Notes: generated by a model not told the origin, from the letters alone. A DNA stretch of 64,000 nt from CAXQZU01 sp964228555 (GCA_964228555.1 CAXQZU010000041.1:1-64000); one strand, 5' to 3'. Shown: positions 1-8,557, numbered from the stretch's first letter. Numbers and translations: made by a program.

Positions 1-147
1 CTCTCCTTCAGCGGCCTGCTCGACCTGGGCGGCGCCGACGACCACTACTCCAGCGGCCGCGCCAACGGCACGCAGGTGCGCACCGGCGCCCGCAACGCGG
101 CAGCCCCGGGCGAGAGTGACCTCTACGGCGTGTTCGTGGACCGCTAG
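1..147 (+). CDS. C-terminal fragment of an unrecognised protein
   Basis: The last 48 codons of a gene that enters from the left edge are read in frame 1 and end at TAG 145-147. The fragment is polar and rich in Gly, Ala, Asp and Asn, with no hydrophobic stretch and no motif I recognise, so no function is offered. It ends 32 nt before mutM on the same strand. A promoter-like hexamer lies between them, so the two are probably transcribed separately. Confidence 0.5.
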   Translation, partial: LSFSGLLDLGGADDHYSSGRANGTQVRTGARNAAAPGESDLYGVFVDR

Positions 148-167
148 CGCAGGCCCCTGCCGCCGCG

Positions 168-173
168 TAGCGT
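168..173 (+). promoter_or_regulatory. -10-like hexamer TAGCGT for leaderless mutM
   Basis: TAGCGT ends 6 nt before the mutM ATG, so transcription from it would begin at or next to the start codon. The same geometry recurs at many genes here. I see no -35 element. Confidence 0.4.
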
Positions 174-179
174 GCACGC

Positions 180-1070
180 ATGCCCGAGCTGCCCGAGGTC
201 GAGACCGTTGCACGGCTGGTGCGGCCGCACTTGCTGGGCCGCACCATCGTGGAGGCGCAGGTCGCGTGGCCGCGCACGGTGGGCGGCCGCGTGGCCGGCT
301 TCGTGGCCGCCGTGCGCGGCGCACGCGTGGCCTCCGTGCAGCGGCGGGCGAAGTTCATCCGCATGGACCTGCAGCGGGCAGGCCGGCCTGCGGGGGCCCT
401 GCTGTGCCACCTGCGCATGACGGGCCGGCTGCACGTGGAGCCCAGTGCGGCCCCGGCCGGCGACTACGCGCGCGTGCTGCTGGGACTGGACGACGGACGC
501 ACGCTGCACTTCGATGACGTGCGCAAGTTCGGGCGCTTCACGCACGAGCCTGATGCCGATCGCGTGCTGGCTGGGCTGGGCCCCGAGCCGCTGGAGCCGC
601 CCTTCGGCCCCGCGTGGCTGGCCGGCGCCCTGAAGGGGCGTCGTCGCGCGATCAAGCCCTTGCTGCTGGACCAGGCCTTCCTCGCGGGGCTGGGCAACAT
701 CTACGTGGACGAGTCCCTGCACCGGGCGGGCATCCACCCGTTGCGCCGCAGCGACCGGGTGCGCCCGGAGGAGGCCCAGCGCCTTGCGGCCGAGGTGCGC
801 GCCGTCCTGGAGCGCGCCATCGCGCGCGAGGGTGCCTCCTTCGACACCTTCTACCGCACGCCCGAGGGCCGTGAGGGGGGCTTCCAGCACGAGTTCCGGG
901 TCTACGACCGCGCGGGCAAGCCTTGCCTGTCGTGCCGCACGCCCATCGTGCGCATCGTCGTCGGCCAGCGCGGGACCCACCTGTGCCCGGCCTGCCAGCC
1001 CCGGCGCCCAGCCCGGGCCGCTAGCCGCGCGCCCAGCGCACCAGCAAGAGGATCGAGGCGGCGACGCTGA
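180..1070 (+). CDS. mutM: Formamidopyrimidine-DNA glycosylase (Fpg/MutM)
   Basis: This enzyme removes oxidised purines such as 8-oxoguanine and nicks the abasic site during base excision repair. The protein begins MPELPEVET, which supplies the catalytic N-terminal proline (Pro2) and Glu3. A conserved Lys follows in RRAKF. The C-terminal zinc finger is complete as Cys-X2-Cys-X16-Cys-X2-Cys (CLSC ... CPAC). At 296 residues it is slightly longer than usual because of about 24 Arg/Ala/Pro-rich residues after the finger. Those codons run 50 bp into the convergent permease gene. The ATG is certain because Pro2 must follow it. There is no Shine-Dalgarno sequence, and the message is probably leaderless. 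Confidence 0.96.
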   Translation: MPELPEVETVARLVRPHLLGRTIVEAQVAWPRTVGGRVAGFVAAVRGARVASVQRRAKFIRMDLQRAGRPAGALLCHLRMTGRLHVEPSAAPAGDYARVLLGLDDGRTLHFDDVRKFGRFTHEPDADRVLAGLGPEPLEPPFGPAWLAGALKGRRRAIKPLLLDQAFLAGLGNIYVDESLHRAGIHPLRRSDRVRPEEAQRLAAEVRAVLERAIAREGASFDTFYRTPEGREGGFQHEFRVYDRAGKPCLSCRTPIVRIVVGQRGTHLCPACQPRRPARAASRAPSAPARGSRRRR

Positions 1071-1791
1071 CCCCCGCGGCCACGATGCGCACGAGGCCCG
1101 TGCCGCGCGTGAGCGCGTGGTGGGAGCCCAGCGTGCCGCCCAGCACGTTGCAGCCCGCCATGCCCAGCGCCAGCGGCCACACCGTGTGGCCCTTGGCCAG
1201 CAGGGGCACCAACGCCCCGATGTTGGTCAGCACGTTGAGGGCCTTGGTGGTGCCCGTGGCGCGCAGCGGGTGCAGTGCGAAGCAGGTGCTGAGGGTCCAG
1301 AACAGGAAGATGCCCGTGCCGGGCCCGATCAGGCCGTCGTAGAGGCCGATCACGAGGCACAGCAGCCAGCCCAGCAGCGGACGGCGCCGGGGCAGCGGCT
1401 CGCCGTCCCGGTGGCGCAGCACGCGCAGCACCTGGTGGGCTGCCAGGGCCACGAAGCAGGCCGCGAAGAAGGGCACGAGGGCGGACTCCACGGACTCGGC
1501 CAGCTCGATGAGCCCCAGCGATCCCACGGCGCTGCCCAGCAGGCACAGCAGGCCGCAGGCCGGCACCGTGGCCCACGCCACCTGGCGGTGGCGGGCGTAG
1601 CGGACCAGTGCGGCGAGGGTGCCGCAGAAGCTGCTCGTCTTGTTGACGCCCGAGGCGACGGGCTGGTGGATGCCGGCGGCCAGCACGGAGGGGAGCTGGA
1701 GGATGCCGCCGCCCCCGGCCACCGCGTCCACCCAGCCGGCCAGCCCTGCCGCGAGGAACAGGAGCGCGGCGACCGGCCAGTCCACGGGCAT
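1021..1791 (-). CDS. Sulfite exporter TauE/SafE (TSUP) family permease
   Basis: This is a 256-residue inner-membrane protein with about eight hydrophobic segments. It shows the internal duplication typical of TSUP proteins: a glycine-rich stretch near the N-terminus (GWVDAVAGGGG) and a matching one in the second half (LYDGLIGPGTG). The family moves sulfite, sulfoacetate, thiosulfate or other small organosulfur anions. The substrate cannot be read from the sequence, and no sulfur-oxidation genes lie nearby. Its 3' end overlaps mutM by 50 bp tail to tail. The start is the ATG at 1791, preceded by a TAGAGT hexamer 6 nt away. Confidence 0.88.
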   Translation of the reverse strand: MPVDWPVAALLFLAAGLAGWVDAVAGGGGILQLPSVLAAGIHQPVASGVNKTSSFCGTLAALVRYARHRQVAWATVPACGLLCLLGSAVGSLGLIELAESVESALVPFFAACFVALAAHQVLRVLRHRDGEPLPRRRPLLGWLLCLVIGLYDGLIGPGTGIFLFWTLSTCFALHPLRATGTTKALNVLTNIGALVPLLAKGHTVWPLALGMAGCNVLGGTLGSHHALTRGTGLVRIVAAGVSVAASILLLVRWARG

Positions 1792-1797
1792 GGCCCG

Positions 1798-1803
1798 ACT
1801 CTA
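1798..1803 (-). promoter_or_regulatory. -10-like hexamer TAGAGT for the TSUP permease
   Basis: Read on the minus strand, TAGAGT lies 6 nt before the ATG at 1791, which fits a leaderless transcript. No -35 element is evident. Confidence 0.4.
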
Positions 1804-1823
1804 CGGACGGCGTCTCGCGCCGC

Positions 1824-4316
1824 CTACGACCGCCTGCGGGGGCGCTTCTCGGCCGGCGCGCTGCGACCGTCCTCGGGCCAGGCGTGGCGCGGGTAGCGCG
1901 CGCGCAGTTCCTTGCGCACCTCGGGGTAGCCGCGCGCCCAGAACGAGGCGAGGTCGTCGGTCACCTGCACCGGGCGCTGGCTGGGGGCCAGCAGGTGCAG
2001 CAGGACGGCGACGCGCCCGCCTGCCACGCGGGGCGTGGCCGCCATGCCGAACACCTCCTGGATGCGCACGGCCAGCACGGGTGCCTTGGCGCCGTCGTAG
2101 GCAAGGCGCAGCAGGCTGCCCGAGGGGACCTGCACGCTGGACGGCGCGTGCCGTTCCAGGGCCTGGCGCTGGCGATGGTCGAGCAGGCCCAGCCAGGTCT
2201 CGTGCAGGGGGGCCCGGCGCAACTCCTCCAGCGCACGCTTGCCCGCGCACAGCAGCGGCAGGGTGGACCGCACCCACGCCTCGTCGCCCGGGGGCAGGCC
2301 CAGCTCCGGCATGTGCTGGGCGAGGAAGGCGAGCCGCGCCAGCAGCTGGGCAGGCTCGGGACGCGTGAGATCCAGCGCGTGGGGGAGGTCGCGCGCCGCC
2401 GCCCGCGCCAGCGCCTCGCCGGCCTGCGCCGGGTCGAGCTGGCCGGTCTCGACGTCGCGCACCACCAGGTCCTCGTAGCGCGTGACCTGGCGCGCCACGA
2501 CACGGCCGCGGGCCTCGTCGAAGCCTGCCTCTGCTTGCGTGCGCATGCGCGCCGGGTCGAGCCACGCCTCGTCCACCGCGCTGGCCAGCCGTACCAGCGC
2601 CTCGGGCCGGGCGCTGCCGCGGGGGGCCTCGGCCTCCAGCGCCACCAGCCAGGCCGACTCGCGCACGGCGCTCTCGCGTGCGATGCGCAGTCCGCGGCCG
2701 CCCACCATCACCGCCTCGTCCGAGCCGGCCGCCCGGCGCAGTGCGATGCGGTCGGGGTAGGCGGCCAGCACCGCACGCAGCAAGGCCTGGTCGCGGGCAG
2801 GGCCTGCCACGCGGTCGCGGGCCTCGCCCGCCACCTGCCCTGCCACCTGCTGGAGGCGCATGGCCACCGCACGGTCCACGCTGCCGTGCCCTTGCTCGAT
2901 GGCCTCCACGCGCAGCAGGAGGTCGCTCTCGAGGCCCGCACGCGTGAGGTCGCCGGCGGCGCCGGCCCGCAGCGGGTCGCGCTCCGAGAGCACGGCGGCC
3001 GCCAGCGCGGCGCGCCTCGGGATGCCCAGCGCACGCCCCTCCACGGCCAGCCGCGCGAGGCGAGGATGCAGGGGCAGCGCGGCCACCTGCCTGCCCAGTG
3101 CCGTGAGCCGGCCGCCCTCGGTGGCGCCGAGGCGCTCGAGCAACGCCAGCGCCGTGGCCAGCGGCGCGGCTGGGGGCTGCTCGAACCACGGGAAGGCAGC
3201 GAGGTCGGTCTCGCCGAAGGAGAGCAGGCTGGTGGCGGCGGAGGAGAGCTCGACGCGCTGCACCTCGGGCGCGGCGTGGGCGTCCATCGCGCGCTGCTCG
3301 ACCTCGCTCCAGAGCCGCAAGGCAAGGCCCGGGCCCGTGCGCCCCGCGCGTCCGGCGCGCTGGTCGGCCGATGCGCGCGAGATGCGCTCCAGCACGAGCC
3401 GGTTGAGGCCGGTGGACGGGTCGTGGCGCTGCACGCGCGCCAGCCCAAGGTCCACGACGGCACCGATGCCCGGCAGCGTGAGCGAGGTCTCTGCCACGTT
3501 GGTGGCCAGCACCACGCGACGGCCGCGCGCGGGCGCCAGCGCGCGGTCCTGCTCCTCCGGCGCTAGGTCGCCGTGCAGGGGCAGCACCTCCACCCCGGCC
3601 ATCGACGCACGGCCCTGCAGCGCCTCCGCGGCCCGGCGGATCTCGCCCCAGCCGGGCAGGAAGCAGAGCACGCCCGCCGGCTGCACGCCCAGCGCCTCCT
3701 CGACCGCGTGCACCAGCCCCGCCTCCCAGTCGCGGGCCGCGGCGAGGGGCCGGTGCAGCACCTGCACGGGATGGGTGCGCCCGGGGGCCTCCAGCACCGG
3801 GGCATCGCCCAGGAAGCGGGCCACCGGACCGGGGTCCAGCGTGGCGGACATGACCACGATGCGCAGGTCGGGCCGTGCCTCCTGCTGCACGCGCCGGGCC
3901 AGCGCCAGCGACAGGTCGAGGTCCAGGCTGCGCTCGTGGAACTCGTCGAGCACGAGGGCCGCCACACCTTCCAGCAGCGGGTCTGCCTCCAGGCGGCGCA
4001 GCAGGATGCCCTCGGTGACCACCAAGAGCCGTGTCTGGGGCCCGGCGCGGCGCTCGAAGCGCACCTGGTAGCCCACCTCCTCGCCCAGACGCACGCCCTG
4101 CTCCCGGGCGATGCGCGCGGCGCTGGCGCGGGCGGCCACGCGCCGGGGCTGCAGCATCACCACCTGGAGCCCGCCCGCATGGCGTAGCAGCAGCGGTGGC
4201 ACGCGCGTGGTCTTGCCCGCGCCCGGCGGCGCCACCAGCACGAGGTTGGGGTGGGAGGACAGCGCCTGCGCGACCTGCGGCAGCACCGCGTCGATGGGAA
4301 GGGGATCGGCGCTCAC
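1824..4316 (-). CDS. hrpB: ATP-dependent RNA helicase HrpB
   Basis: This 830-residue superfamily 2 helicase has the usual HrpB length. The Walker A motif is APPGAGKTT (about residues 29-37, Lys35). Motif II is DEFH at 124-127, the HrpB version of DEAH, followed by ERS. Motif III is SAT. The second RecA domain carries QRAGRAGR, followed by helicase-associated and HrpB C-terminal domains. HrpB is linked to RNA remodelling, but its exact substrate is poorly defined. It starts at GTG 4316, 10 bp after the SNase-like gene in a leftward operon. A TAGCGT hexamer 7 nt upstream, partly made of the preceding stop codon, could give an additional leaderless transcript. Confidence 0.95.
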   Translation of the reverse strand: MSADPLPIDAVLPQVAQALSSHPNLVLVAPPGAGKTTRVPPLLLRHAGGLQVVMLQPRRVAARASAARIAREQGVRLGEEVGYQVRFERRAGPQTRLLVVTEGILLRRLEADPLLEGVAALVLDEFHERSLDLDLSLALARRVQQEARPDLRIVVMSATLDPGPVARFLGDAPVLEAPGRTHPVQVLHRPLAAARDWEAGLVHAVEEALGVQPAGVLCFLPGWGEIRRAAEALQGRASMAGVEVLPLHGDLAPEEQDRALAPARGRRVVLATNVAETSLTLPGIGAVVDLGLARVQRHDPSTGLNRLVLERISRASADQRAGRAGRTGPGLALRLWSEVEQRAMDAHAAPEVQRVELSSAATSLLSFGETDLAAFPWFEQPPAAPLATALALLERLGATEGGRLTALGRQVAALPLHPRLARLAVEGRALGIPRRAALAAAVLSERDPLRAGAAGDLTRAGLESDLLLRVEAIEQGHGSVDRAVAMRLQQVAGQVAGEARDRVAGPARDQALLRAVLAAYPDRIALRRAAGSDEAVMVGGRGLRIARESAVRESAWLVALEAEAPRGSARPEALVRLASAVDEAWLDPARMRTQAEAGFDEARGRVVARQVTRYEDLVVRDVETGQLDPAQAGEALARAAARDLPHALDLTRPEPAQLLARLAFLAQHMPELGLPPGDEAWVRSTLPLLCAGKRALEELRRAPLHETWLGLLDHRQRQALERHAPSSVQVPSGSLLRLAYDGAKAPVLAVRIQEVFGMAATPRVAGGRVAVLLHLLAPSQRPVQVTDDLASFWARGYPEVRKELRARYPRHAWPEDGRSAPAEKRPRRRS

Positions 4317-4323
4317 GCGCGCA

Positions 4324-4329
4324 ACGCTA
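4324..4329 (-). promoter_or_regulatory. Possible internal -10 hexamer TAGCGT for hrpB
   Basis: On the minus strand TAGCGT begins at the TAG stop of the upstream gene and ends 7 nt before the hrpB GTG. The overlap with a stop codon means it could be coincidental. Confidence 0.25.
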
Positions 4330-5556
4330 CTTGCCCGCGGGCTTGGCCGGGGCCTTGTCGGCCCTCTCCTGGCGCTCGGGGGCGCTGTCGCCCACCAGCG
4401 GCGGGTAGAGGCCCTGCTTCATCATCCACTCGGCCACGTCGCGCATGCGGCGGCGGTAGAGGTAGGGCTCCTCGAAGGCGACCGGGCCCGCGGCCTTGGC
4501 CGCGGCCTTGCACTCGGCCAGCTGCTCGGGGAAGCCATTGTCCCCGAAGCGGTCGGTGGGTGCGCCGGAGAGGCGCGCGCGGATGGCCAGCACGCTGAGG
4601 TTGCGGCCGTTGACGTACACGTAGCCCAGCGTGCGCCCGTAGGTGTCCTTGTCGCGAGCGCGCAGGAGCTCCACCTTGCCTGCCACGGCGATCGCGCCGG
4701 CGAGGAAGCCCCACGCCTGCTCGCCGAAGGGCTGGCTCCACGGGATGCGGTGCTCGAAGTGCTGCACCTCGGGCGTGTCGAGGCCCAGGATGCGGACGGT
4801 GTCGAGGTCCCTGCCGCCGGCGCGCACCACCAGCGTGTCGCCGTCGTCGAGGAAGAGACGCGCCGCGTCCAGCTCCACGGGCTTGCCGCCTGCCCGGCTG
4901 GAAGCGCCCGTCCACGCCGTGGGGGCCGGCACCGCAGCGTGCCCATCGCGAGGCGAGCCCAGCGCAGGGTAGAGGCCGCGCTGGCGCATCTGGTCCGCCA
5001 CGGCCTTCATGCGCTTGCGGTACGTGGAGGGCTCCTCGAAGGCGGGCGGGCCCGCCTCGGCTGCGGCTGCGCGGCACTCGGCCAGCTCGCGCGGGAAGCC
5101 GTGGTCGGCCAGCCCCTCGGCCGGGCCGCTGGCCAGCCCCTCGCGGATGAGCAGCGCGTTGAGGTTGCGCCCGTCCAGCCGCAGGTAGGCCAGCGTGCGG
5201 CCGTAGCTGTCGCGCTCGCGCGCGGCGAGCAGGCGGATCTCGAGGGACGCATCCAGCGCGCCCTGCAGGAATCCGAGCGCACGCTCGGCCAGCGGCTGCG
5301 TGTAGGGGATGTCGTACTCGAGGCGTTGCAGCTCGGGCGCATCCAGCCCGAGGAGCTGCACGCGCTGCGGGCGCTGGCCGGGCAGGTCCATCACCAGCGT
5401 GTCGCCATCCTCCAGCGCGAGCGCGGTGCGCGCGACCAGCACGCCCTGCATGGCGCTGTCGGCGGCCGGCTCCTCGGCACGCGCCCGGCCCGCGGCGAGC
5501 GCGACCAGGAGGCAGGCCATGAGGCCCCGCGCGCAGCGGGGCAGGCGGGTCGTCAT
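4327..5556 (-). CDS. Secreted protein with two tandem SNase-like (thermonuclease-fold) domains
   Basis: The 409-residue precursor starts with a signal peptide (about residues 1-27). Two copies of a staphylococcal-nuclease-like unit follow, at about residues 45-198 and 230-387. Each contains DGDT, LGLD-x-PE, a D-x-YGR-TL segment and a shared tail of about 45 residues ending GLYP. By comparison with nuclease residues D21, R35, E43 and R87, copy 2 keeps D240, R255, E263 and R308. Copy 1 has D52, E75 and R120 but Gln67 in place of the Arg35 equivalent. So one domain may be catalytic and the other a degenerate partner. RBS GAGGAG precedes the ATG. It lies between a thioesterase gene (26 bp) and hrpB (10 bp). 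Confidence 0.8.
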   Translation of the reverse strand: MTTRLPRCARGLMACLLVALAAGRARAEEPAADSAMQGVLVARTALALEDGDTLVMDLPGQRPQRVQLLGLDAPELQRLEYDIPYTQPLAERALGFLQGALDASLEIRLLAARERDSYGRTLAYLRLDGRNLNALLIREGLASGPAEGLADHGFPRELAECRAAAAEAGPPAFEEPSTYRKRMKAVADQMRQRGLYPALGSPRDGHAAVPAPTAWTGASSRAGGKPVELDAARLFLDDGDTLVVRAGGRDLDTVRILGLDTPEVQHFEHRIPWSQPFGEQAWGFLAGAIAVAGKVELLRARDKDTYGRTLGYVYVNGRNLSVLAIRARLSGAPTDRFGDNGFPEQLAECKAAAKAAGPVAFEEPYLYRRRMRDVAEWMMKQGLYPPLVGDSAPERQERADKAPAKPAGK

Positions 5557-5582
5557 GGTGCGCTCCTCGGGCCGGCGGCTGG

Positions 5583-6059
5583 CTACCAGCGGTGGAAGGC
5601 CGGGTGGCCTTCCTTGACCGCCACGAAGGTGCCACGGCAGGTCGCCGTCACCTTGCCCCGGGCCGTGAGGGTGGCCTCGATGACGGCGCGGTCGTCGCTG
5701 ATCTCGGCCACGCGGGCGCGCAGCTCCACCGGTTGATCCGTGGGCGTGGGCCGCTTGAGCACGACGTGGAAGTCGGCGGTCACCGTGCAGGGCGGGCTGC
5801 TGGCGCCCGCGCGGCGCATCAGGGCCCAGGCGGCCGTCCAGTTGCTGTGGCAGTCCAGCAGCGCCCCGCAGATGCCGCCGTTGAGCATGCCCGGGAAGGC
5901 CTCATGGTGCGGTTGCGCCTGCCAGGTGCAGCGTGTCTCCTCGCCGTCGGGGATGGACTTGATGCGCAGGCCCTGGGCGTTGGCCGGCCCGCAGCCGAAG
6001 CAGGCGTTGTGCGGCGCGTAGCGGTCCTGCAGCGCGGTGGGGAGGGTGGCGTCGGGCAT
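5583..6059 (-). CDS. PaaI-type hotdog-fold thioesterase
   Basis: The 158-residue protein contains the hotdog acyl-CoA thioesterase pattern: an N-terminal FGCGPAN motif, a central FPGMLNGGICGALLDCH helix segment, and beta strands ending in GTFVAV. Family members hydrolyse small or aromatic acyl-CoA thioesters. The substrate is unknown, although box genes for benzoyl-CoA metabolism occur 14 kb away. I chose the ATG at 6059 (MPDATL), 7 bp after the zinc-ribbon gene. A start at 6116 is in frame but would overlap that gene by 50 bp. Confidence 0.8.
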   Translation of the reverse strand: MPDATLPTALQDRYAPHNACFGCGPANAQGLRIKSIPDGEETRCTWQAQPHHEAFPGMLNGGICGALLDCHSNWTAAWALMRRAGASSPPCTVTADFHVVLKRPTPTDQPVELRARVAEISDDRAVIEATLTARGKVTATCRGTFVAVKEGHPAFHRW

Positions 6060-6066
6060 CGTGGGC

Positions 6067-6270
6067 TCAGGCGGGCTCGGGCGGGCAAGCCTGCTCGCCC
6101 TCGCAGCAGGGGTCAATGTTCTTCTTGCACACGCGGCACTGCACGTGCCCGTGCACGTAGTCGTGCGTGGTGGGATGGCCGCACCACGGGCAGGTGCGCT
6201 GCGCGTCGCGTGCGGCGGGACGCTCGGGGCCTCCCGGGCCGGTGGCGGGGCTGCGCGGCGTGGGGGCCAT
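6067..6270 (-). CDS. Small zinc-ribbon-like protein
   Basis: A 67-residue protein begins 2 bp after the SirB1-like gene and ends 7 bp before the thioesterase, so it is translated within the operon. It has seven Cys and three His arranged as CPWCGH, CRVC and DPCC, which suggests one zinc ribbon with extra cysteines. The first 25 residues are Pro/Gly/Arg rich and probably disordered. I do not recognise the family. The even spacing and Cys pattern argue that it is real. Confidence 0.65.
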   Translation of the reverse strand: MAPTPRSPATGPGGPERPAARDAQRTCPWCGHPTTHDYVHGHVQCRVCKKNIDPCCEGEQACPPEPA

Positions 6271-6272
6271 GC

Positions 6273-6959
6273 CTAGGGCGCCGGCAGCAGGTGGCGCAAC
6301 TCGCCCATCGCGGCATGGTCGTCGCTGCGGCGCGCGCGGGCGAACGAGCCCTCCAGGTTGCGCAGGATGCGGTCCAGCCACCCGGCCGGCGTGGCGCGCG
6401 CGGGCGAGGCGGCGGCGGGCAGGGCGCGCCCCAGCACGCGCTCCATGCGGGCCCGCAGCTCGGCACGGGTCACGACCTGCCCGGCGAAGAAGGGATCCAC
6501 CACCAGCAGCCCGCCGGGCTGCTCCAGCTCCACGAGGAAGTGGGCTGGGGCGTCCAGGCCGTGGGCCGGCAGGCCCACGCGGCGCGCCACCTCGACGTAC
6601 AGCAGCGAGAGCGTGATGGGCAGGCCACGGCGCGTGGCGAGGATGGCGTTCATGTACGAGTTGGACGGGTTGCTGAACGTCTGCTCGTCGCCCCGGAAGC
6701 CGTGCTCCTCGAACAGCACCTGGTGGAGGATGGCCACCGTGGCCTTGGGGCTGCGCCCTCGGGAGGCGCCGGCCACCTGCTGTGCCAGCGCCTCGATGCG
6801 TGCGTCCACGAGGCCAAGGTCGGCGTCGGGATGCTCGTGCAGTGCGATGGAGGCCACGGCCCTCAACAGGCCACCCGGCTGGTCGAGGTGCGGCAAGGCG
6901 GCCTGGAAGGCCGCGTAGCAGGCGGGCCGGCAGTGCAGGGGATGCGTGGGTCCGGGCAT
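6273..6959 (-). CDS. SirB1-like transglutaminase-core / TPR protein
   Basis: This 228-residue cytoplasmic protein matches the SirB1 / transglutaminase-core-2 family. The segment with NSYMNAILATRRGLPITLSL, then GLPAHGLDAPAHFLVE and VVDPFF, is typical of that family. The C-terminal part resembles a short TPR-like helical repeat. In this family the classical Cys-His-Asp triad is often incomplete, and no clear catalytic Cys is seen here. The start is ATG 6959 (MPGPTH). The open frame extends far upstream only as GC-driven readthrough. It is the first gene of a five-gene leftward operon ending with hrpB. Confidence 0.78.
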   Translation of the reverse strand: MPGPTHPLHCRPACYAAFQAALPHLDQPGGLLRAVASIALHEHPDADLGLVDARIEALAQQVAGASRGRSPKATVAILHQVLFEEHGFRGDEQTFSNPSNSYMNAILATRRGLPITLSLLYVEVARRVGLPAHGLDAPAHFLVELEQPGGLLVVDPFFAGQVVTRAELRARMERVLGRALPAAASPARATPAGWLDRILRNLEGSFARARRSDDHAAMGELRHLLPAP

Positions 6960-7000
6960 CGAGGCCCTCGGCAGGGCGCGCGGGCTGCGCGCTCTCCCGG

Positions 7001-7006
7001 ATGCTA
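7001..7006 (-). promoter_or_regulatory. -10-like hexamer TAGCAT upstream of the SirB1-hrpB operon
   Basis: On the minus strand the hexamer sits in CGGCTAGCATCCG, a 13-mer repeated exactly upstream of purC. It would start transcription about 35 nt before the ATG at 6959. Confidence 0.4.
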
Positions 7007-7114
7007 GCCGTGGGGTGAGGCTCCCGCGAGCGTCCCGTGCCCGCGCTGGGCGTCCGGTCGCGTGGCGAGGCACCGGGCGCGCAGGCCGGGCGCGCTGCGC
7101 AGGTGCGCCCGCCC

Positions 7115-8488
7115 CTAGGGTGCGGGCGGGTGGCGGCCGGCGGGCGGCGCGTCGCCGGCCTTGCGGGCCTCGCGCTCGCGGCGGCCCAGCCGCTGCTTGC
7201 GGCGCGTGCGGGGGGGCACGGCTTGCGGCTCGTCGCCGGCGCGAGCGACCGCCGTGAGGCGCTTGACGATCACGGTGGCGTAGGCGCCGCGCGGCAGGTC
7301 GAAGGCCAGCGTGAGTGCATGCCGCCCGGGGTAGAGGCTGTCGGGCTCCACCGTCACCGCGAGGCCGGTGGGGCGCAGCACCGCGGGGCGCCAGCCCCTG
7401 GAGAAGAAGGAGTCCTTGGGGCGGCGCACGTGCAGTTGCGCCAGCGTGAGGCCGCGCGCCGCCAGCTGCCGCTCCACGCGCTCGCGCAGCGCCCCCGGCG
7501 GGATCTCGGTGCGCGCGCTGGGCAGGGGGAGCTCCAGCGTGGCCAGTCGCTCGCGGGCCGCGGGCGCAAGGCGGGTCCAGAAGGGCAGCGGGCCGGCGCG
7601 GCCCGCCAGCGTGACCAGGTCGCCGGGGGCCGCTGCCTCCCGCACCTCCTCGGCCAGCAGGTCGTTCCACAGCGCGCTCTGGAAGGCAGCCAGCCACAGG
7701 CTGCGCAGGTCGTGGGGCACGAGGCCCAGCGCGCCGGCGAAGTCGCCCGGATGGCCTGCCAGCCACGCGGCCAGCGCGGCGGGCTGCCCGCCTGGCAGCG
7801 CCTCGCAGAGGCCGGCCCAGTCGCCCCAGCGCTCGGCCAGCAGGCGCTTGATGGAGCGCTGCACGGGGCGGTCGTGCTCGTTGGCGTCCACGAAGGCGCG
7901 TCGCAGCGTGCCCTCGTAGTCCTCGCGCACCCACGCCTCGGCCACGTGCAGCCCGTCGCGCGTGACCGAGCCGAAGCGCTGGTCGTCGAAGTAGTTGGGC
8001 ACGCCGTCGTTGCCCAGCGACTCGAGGGCCTCGCGCGCGGCGCGCACCTCCTCCGGCACCATGTCGCGCAGCACCAGCCGGAAGCGGTTGCCCAGCAGGT
8101 CGTGGGGCCCGAAGGCGCGGTCGAGCCGGCCGAGGTACTCCAGCCGCAGGCCGGGCAGGTCCAGCCCGGTGGGAGGGCCTCCCTGCACGCTGACGTGCTG
8201 CACGGTCACCGCATGGCGGTCCTTGAGCCCGCCGTAGGCGATGGCGCGCCCCGGCAGGCGCCAGGCGCGCTGGATGGCCCGCACGGCGTCCCGGGTGGCG
8301 AGGCCGCGCTTCTCCAGCCGGTAGAGGCCGTGGCGGCCCTCGGGCAGCGGGGCCACGCCGGAGAGCTCGGTGACGTGGAAATCCTCGGGCTGGCGGCGCA
8401 GCTTCACGGTGGGGAGGGCGCCCGGGACACGCCCGGAGCATAGGCGCAGGGCGCCGCGACCGGGCCCCCTGCGAGACATGGTCGGCAC
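7115..8488 (-). CDS. truD: tRNA pseudouridine(13) synthase TruD
   Basis: TruD isomerises U13 of tRNA-Glu to pseudouridine. The protein is about 457 residues. It contains the family core GGLKDRHAVTVQ with catalytic Asp90, an NYFDDQRFGS motif, and a long TRUD insertion domain between the two halves. The end is a basic, probably disordered tail (RTRRKQRLGRRERE). ATG codons at 8488 and 8479 are both possible starts. It is divergent from pdxS and separated from the SirB1-like gene by about 155 bp in which I see only that gene's promoter. Confidence 0.92.
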   Translation of the reverse strand: MPTMSRRGPGRGALRLCSGRVPGALPTVKLRRQPEDFHVTELSGVAPLPEGRHGLYRLEKRGLATRDAVRAIQRAWRLPGRAIAYGGLKDRHAVTVQHVSVQGGPPTGLDLPGLRLEYLGRLDRAFGPHDLLGNRFRLVLRDMVPEEVRAAREALESLGNDGVPNYFDDQRFGSVTRDGLHVAEAWVREDYEGTLRRAFVDANEHDRPVQRSIKRLLAERWGDWAGLCEALPGGQPAALAAWLAGHPGDFAGALGLVPHDLRSLWLAAFQSALWNDLLAEEVREAAAPGDLVTLAGRAGPLPFWTRLAPAARERLATLELPLPSARTEIPPGALRERVERQLAARGLTLAQLHVRRPKDSFFSRGWRPAVLRPTGLAVTVEPDSLYPGRHALTLAFDLPRGAYATVIVKRLTAVARAGDEPQAVPPRTRRKQRLGRREREARKAGDAPPAGRHPPAP

Positions 8489-8500
8489 CCCGCTTCCCGC

Positions 8501-8506
8501 TACGCT
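8501..8506 (+). promoter_or_regulatory. -10-like hexamer TACGCT for pdxST
   Basis: TACGCT is the only TANNNT match on the plus strand of this short divergent spacer. It would give a leader of about 60 nt for pdxS. No clear -35 is present. Confidence 0.3.
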
Positions 8507-8528
8507 CCGGGATCAACCCCCCCGAGCA

Positions 8529-8557
8529 GGCGCCCCGTGGGCGCCCCGCCCGGGCGG
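8529..8557 (+). promoter_or_regulatory. Two adjacent dyads in the pdxS leader
   Basis: GGCGCCC-CGT-GGGCGCC (8529-8545) forms a 7-bp stem. It is followed at once by the perfect 12-nt palindrome CCGCCCGGGCGG (8546-8557), just before the RBS GGAGG at 8561. They could be an RNA structure or an operator. At this GC content, chance dyads are common. Confidence 0.25.

Noticed and set aside
1021..1070. mutM overlap with the permease as a sign of a frameshift or wrong stop
   Set aside because: The zinc finger is complete before the overlap, and the extra tail is simply a short basic extension.
1884..3566. 560-codon plus-strand open frame inside hrpB
   Set aside because: It mirrors the helicase gene on the other strand and shows no domain or start signal.
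3940..3951. DEFH in place of DEAH in the helicase as an anomaly
   Set aside because: DEFH followed by ER is the normal HrpB motif II.
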